A stretch of DNA of 64,000 bases from positions 11,165 through 75,164 of the forward strand of contig JBCBSQ010000013.1 of assembly GCA_039819085.1 (NCBI GenBank), given 5' to 3'. The notes under the pieces are model-generated. The model was not told the DNA's origin. It saw only the letters and a program-made list of their open reading frames with translations, and did no database searches. Origin of the DNA: MED-G105 sp039819085. Its GTDB lineage: Bacteria; Pseudomonadota; Alphaproteobacteria; Caulobacterales; Parvularculaceae. The position numbers were made by a program, and so were the translations under genes. Below, piece by piece: positions 61,260 to 64,000 of this stretch (the stretch's first letter is position 1; each line of letters starts with the position of its first letter).

Positions 61260-62882
61260 ATGGGCGACAGCCTTGAACTTGAAGATCTTTTGATCGTCAT
61301 CCGCCGTCGGATCCTGTTTTTTATTATCCCGACGGTCATCGCGCTGCCGATCGGCGTCATCGCGGTGTTTCTGTTGCCGCCGCAATACACCGCGCAAGGA
61401 ACGATCCTGGTGGAGTCCCAGCAGATTCCGGAAGAGTTCGTCACGTCGACCATCAACACCTACGCCGAAGAACGGATCCAGGTGATCCGTCAACGCGTCA
61501 TGACGCGCGAACGCCTGCTGAGCGTCGCAGACAAACATGATCTTTTCGCCAATCGGCCCGGTCTTTCAGGCACCGAAAAGGTGAAATTGATGCGCGAACA
61601 CCTGGATGTGCGGCTTATCTCTGCGGATGCGGGCAACCGCCGACGGCGCGATGACGCAACCATCGCCTTCGAAGTGTCTTATGTCGATCGCGCGGCCAAG
61701 AAGGCTTACAGCGTCGCAAACGAGTTCATTACTCTATTCCTCACCGAGGATGTTCGCGCGCGAAAGGATGGCGCGTCGGACACGACGGAGTTCTTCGACC
61801 AGGAAGCAAAGCGGATGCGCGCGGCCGTCGACGAAATCGAGCGCCGGATCGCGGACTATCGACGCGATCACGCCGACGCTTTGCCGGAACATCTCGACCT
61901 TCACATGAGCGAGTTGGATCGCGCCACGGATTCGCTCAAGGACGCGGAAGACCAACTTCAAATCCTGGATGAAGAGCGTCGCGCCCTGGAGACGCAATTG
62001 TCGAGCTATATTGCAGGCGCCGGCGCGCCGCGTGACGGGCCCGCCCAAGAGCTTACGCAACTGCGCTCAAGGCTCGCGGCTCTTCGCGCGGAAAAGACCG
62101 AACAACACCCTGACGTCGTCGCCCTGCGGCTTCAGATCTCCGCACTCGAACGGCAGTTCGCGCCGAGCACGGCCATCAGGGAACTACAAGATCAACTGCA
62201 AAGCGCAGAAGAAGCGTTTGAAGCCGCGCGCCAGTCAAAGGACGAGACCGCCGATATCGACGCGCTGCGCGCGGAGGTCAGCCGGCTGCGAAAGACGTTC
62301 AGCGCAAAGCTGATCGAAGAGGCCTCCGATGGCGCGAACGACTTCCTCGCAGCGCAGATTCAGACGCGCCTCGAGACCGTGAACGCCAGATTGACGTCCA
62401 CAATGGAGGAAATTGACGACCTCGGCGTGGAGCTTGAAAAGCTCGAAGACCGGATCGCGCGCACGCCCGCCGTCGCTCGCGGTTTGGCGGTTCTGGAGCG
62501 CGACCAGCGCAATCTCGAAACTCAGTATCAGGTTGTGCAAGCCAAGCGGCAAAGCGCTATCACGGCGGAGAACCTTGAAGACGGTCAAAAAGCGGAAAAG
62601 TTCTCCATTCTGGAGCCGGCGGCGATTCCCGAAAGCCCCTCCGATCCGGATCGTCTGAAACTCTCGGTGCTTGCGATGGTCGCCGCGTTCAGTATTGGCG
62701 GAGCGTGCGCCGCCGCGGCGGAACTTCTGAGCGGCGCCTTGCGTGGCAGATCGCATCTCAACGCGCTCATTGACGAAGCGCCAATCGCCGTCATCCCTTA
62801 CATCGACGCGGAAGGCGAACGGCGCCTGTTTTCATCGCTGGCGTCCGCGTTCCGAAGAACGCCGGAACGCGCGCCTGCTTAA
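61260..62882 (+). CDS. Polysaccharide chain-length determinant (Wzz/XrtA-associated)
   Basis: 540 aa. An N-terminal membrane helix (RRILFFIIPTVIALPIGVIAVFLL, ~17-40), a large periplasmic region with long coiled coils (~170-400) and a second helix (LKLSVLAMVAAFSIGGACAAAAELL, ~468-492) give the Wzz topology. QYTAQGTILVESQQIPEEFVTSTIN and the later PAAIPESPSDPDRLK (Pro-rich motif before TM2) match the chain-length family of exosortase loci. It controls polymer length and partners with the BY-kinase-like ATPase 54 bases downstream. Confidence 0.93.
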   Translation: MGDSLELEDLLIVIRRRILFFIIPTVIALPIGVIAVFLLPPQYTAQGTILVESQQIPEEFVTSTINTYAEERIQVIRQRVMTRERLLSVADKHDLFANRPGLSGTEKVKLMREHLDVRLISADAGNRRRRDDATIAFEVSYVDRAAKKAYSVANEFITLFLTEDVRARKDGASDTTEFFDQEAKRMRAAVDEIERRIADYRRDHADALPEHLDLHMSELDRATDSLKDAEDQLQILDEERRALETQLSSYIAGAGAPRDGPAQELTQLRSRLAALRAEKTEQHPDVVALRLQISALERQFAPSTAIRELQDQLQSAEEAFEAARQSKDETADIDALRAEVSRLRKTFSAKLIEEASDGANDFLAAQIQTRLETVNARLTSTMEEIDDLGVELEKLEDRIARTPAVARGLAVLERDQRNLETQYQVVQAKRQSAITAENLEDGQKAEKFSILEPAAIPESPSDPDRLKLSVLAMVAAFSIGGACAAAAELLSGALRGRSHLNALIDEAPIAVIPYIDAEGERRLFSSLASAFRRTPERAPA

Positions 62883-62936
62883 CTTGCCGGCGTCGGATTA
62901 ACTCAATCCTCGCCGACAGAGACTAGGGTCTCTACA

Positions 62937-63755
62937 ATGGACCGGATTCAACAAGCCGTTAGTCGCGCCAAAGAAAAACGCGACGCTTCGACCAGTGTGT
63001 CCGAACAGGACGGCGTTGGCCTTAGCAAGGATCGGATCGCGCCGACGAAGGGCGGCGTCGACGTCGGCGCCATTCCCACCGCGGTTTGCGATCGCGACGC
63101 AATCGGGCGCAACCGCATTATCGCCAATGAGCAGGATCCTGCGCTGAACGCCTATCGGGTGCTGCGGACGCGCACGCTTCAGAAAATGGAGACAAATGGC
63201 TGGCGCACGCTGGCCGTCGTGTCGGCGGCGTCCGGCGCCGGAAAGACCGTCACGGCCATCAACCTCGCGATCGCAGTCGGGTCGAAAGAGAGTTCGCGGT
63301 CCACACTGGTGGATCTGGACTTTTATCGGCCAAGCGTCGCGCGCTATCTGGGGCTCGACGCGCCGCCCTCGGTCCTCGATTTTTTCGAGGGGTACAAGTC
63401 GGCGACAGACGTCACCGTAAAGGCCGATGTCGCGAATATGTTCGTCCTGCCAAACGAACGCGTTTCTCGGCACGGCGCGGAACACTTGACGTCGCCGCGC
63501 ATGGATCACCTCATAGACGTCGCGCTCAACGGCTACGGCTCCCGTATCGTCATTTTCGACGTCTCCCCGCTTCTTGGCTGCGACGACGCGATTGCGTTGT
63601 TGCCGCGGGTCGACTGCGTGCTGCTGGTGGCCGCAAGCGGCCACACCAGGTCGAAGGACGTGGCGGAGGCCAAACGCCTCCTCAAAGGCGTCAATTTGCT
63701 GGGCACGGTGCTGAACAAGGCGCCCCAGGCGATTTCCACCAATCCATATTACTGA
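62937..63755 (+). CDS. BY-kinase-like ATPase (CpsD/CapB type), exosortase-locus type
   Basis: 272 aa. P-loop ATPase with Walker A SAASGAGKT (96-104), Walker A' TLVDLDFYRPS (~123-133) and Walker B RIVIFDVSP. The N-terminal ~60 residues are a polar region. The C-terminus is NPYY, a minimal Tyr cluster in place of the usual longer one. In polysaccharide export it is phosphorylated on tyrosines by activation from the Wzz-type partner upstream and cycles polymer synthesis. Start ATG 62937. The next gene on the plus strand lies outside the window. Confidence 0.91.
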   Translation: MDRIQQAVSRAKEKRDASTSVSEQDGVGLSKDRIAPTKGGVDVGAIPTAVCDRDAIGRNRIIANEQDPALNAYRVLRTRTLQKMETNGWRTLAVVSAASGAGKTVTAINLAIAVGSKESSRSTLVDLDFYRPSVARYLGLDAPPSVLDFFEGYKSATDVTVKADVANMFVLPNERVSRHGAEHLTSPRMDHLIDVALNGYGSRIVIFDVSPLLGCDDAIALLPRVDCVLLVAASGHTRSKDVAEAKRLLKGVNLLGTVLNKAPQAISTNPYY

Positions 63756-64000
63756 TGAGCCGCGGGCGCTTCGCGAGGCGGGGCGGCCGGCGAACGTTCA
63801 ATCGGGGGTCCGCGCGACCGCAGCGCGCGAGACTTCATCGCCGCACCATAAGACCGCGGAGCGCGAAAGCGCGTATTAAGAGCTTAAGTATACCGTTTGG
63901 TTTACTATATCGGTGTGAGTTTCCGGTTGACAGTCGTTCACCACGGTGACGAAACGATCCGCATTTGAAATCGGCGGAAACGCCTTTGAGGCCGTGAATG
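63756..64000. other. Intergenic end of window
   Basis: No coding frame with protein character was seen. From ~63870 the sequence turns AT-rich (TATACC, TACTATAT), suggesting the promoter of a gene beyond the window. Confidence 0.35.

Overview
The window is high-GC chromosomal DNA from an alphaproteobacterium. The evidence is the gene order lptC-lptA-lptB-rpoN-hpf-ptsN, the imuA-imuB-dnaE2 mutagenesis cassette behind a GTTC-N7-GTTC LexA box, an NrnC-type short ribonuclease D, a DUF1150 protein and TonB-dependent receptors. An exosortase/PEP-CTERM type exopolysaccharide locus points to an aquatic, biofilm-forming lineage. I cannot name the genus from sequence alone.

Layout. 1-867 is the 3' end of a receiver/histidine kinase. 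A tRNA-Val(CAC) at 993-1067 is the attachment site of a ~10.4 kb integrated element that ends at 11507, where the 3' 46 bases of the tRNA recur with two mismatches. Reading leftward from its right end, the element carries a tyrosine integrase, an AlpA-like HTH protein, a PrimPol-helicase, an iteron-rich probable replication origin, small and large terminase genes, five small unrecognised genes, a terminator, and a cargo segment. The cargo is a Panacea/YwgA-like protein, a proteasome-fold Ntn hydrolase and an unknown protein. No portal, capsid or tail gene is present, so the element looks like a phage satellite (P4/PICI-like logic) or a heavily deleted prophage.

11.5-25 kb is ordinary chromosome: TonB receptor, two TadE-like pilus proteins, YbjN-family protein, rpsD, a beta-propeller protein, rsmB, Bax-inhibitor-1 protein, TTC38-like protein, and a DUF3311 + sodium/solute symporter pair. 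24.9-31 kb is the SOS-controlled translesion cassette. 31.2-37 kb holds nrnC, the LPS-export genes and the nitrogen-PTS/sigma-54 genes. 37-45 kb holds DUF1150, a PLP dehydratase, uppP, a three-gene retropepsin / inactive-transglutaminase / glutamate-ligase-like locus, an LplT-like MFS transporter and a DUF4174-like protein.

45-64 kb is dominated by exopolysaccharide functions: UDP-glucose dehydrogenase, the priming undecaprenyl-phosphate sugar transferase, an XrtA-type ATPase fused to a glycosyltransferase-like domain, a PrsT-type TPR lipoprotein, a WecG-type glycosyltransferase fused to a STAS domain, a secreted protein with a PEP-CTERM-like sorting tail, a Wzz-type chain-length protein and a BY-kinase-like ATPase. 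Together they would prime, build, regulate chain length of and export a polymer with which sorted surface proteins associate. The exosortase itself is not in the window. cysQ, a GST, queG and an unknown membrane protein lie between these blocks.

The most interesting region is the tRNA-Val island: it packages a stand-alone proteasome-like hydrolase as cargo in a satellite that encodes its own terminase but no capsid.
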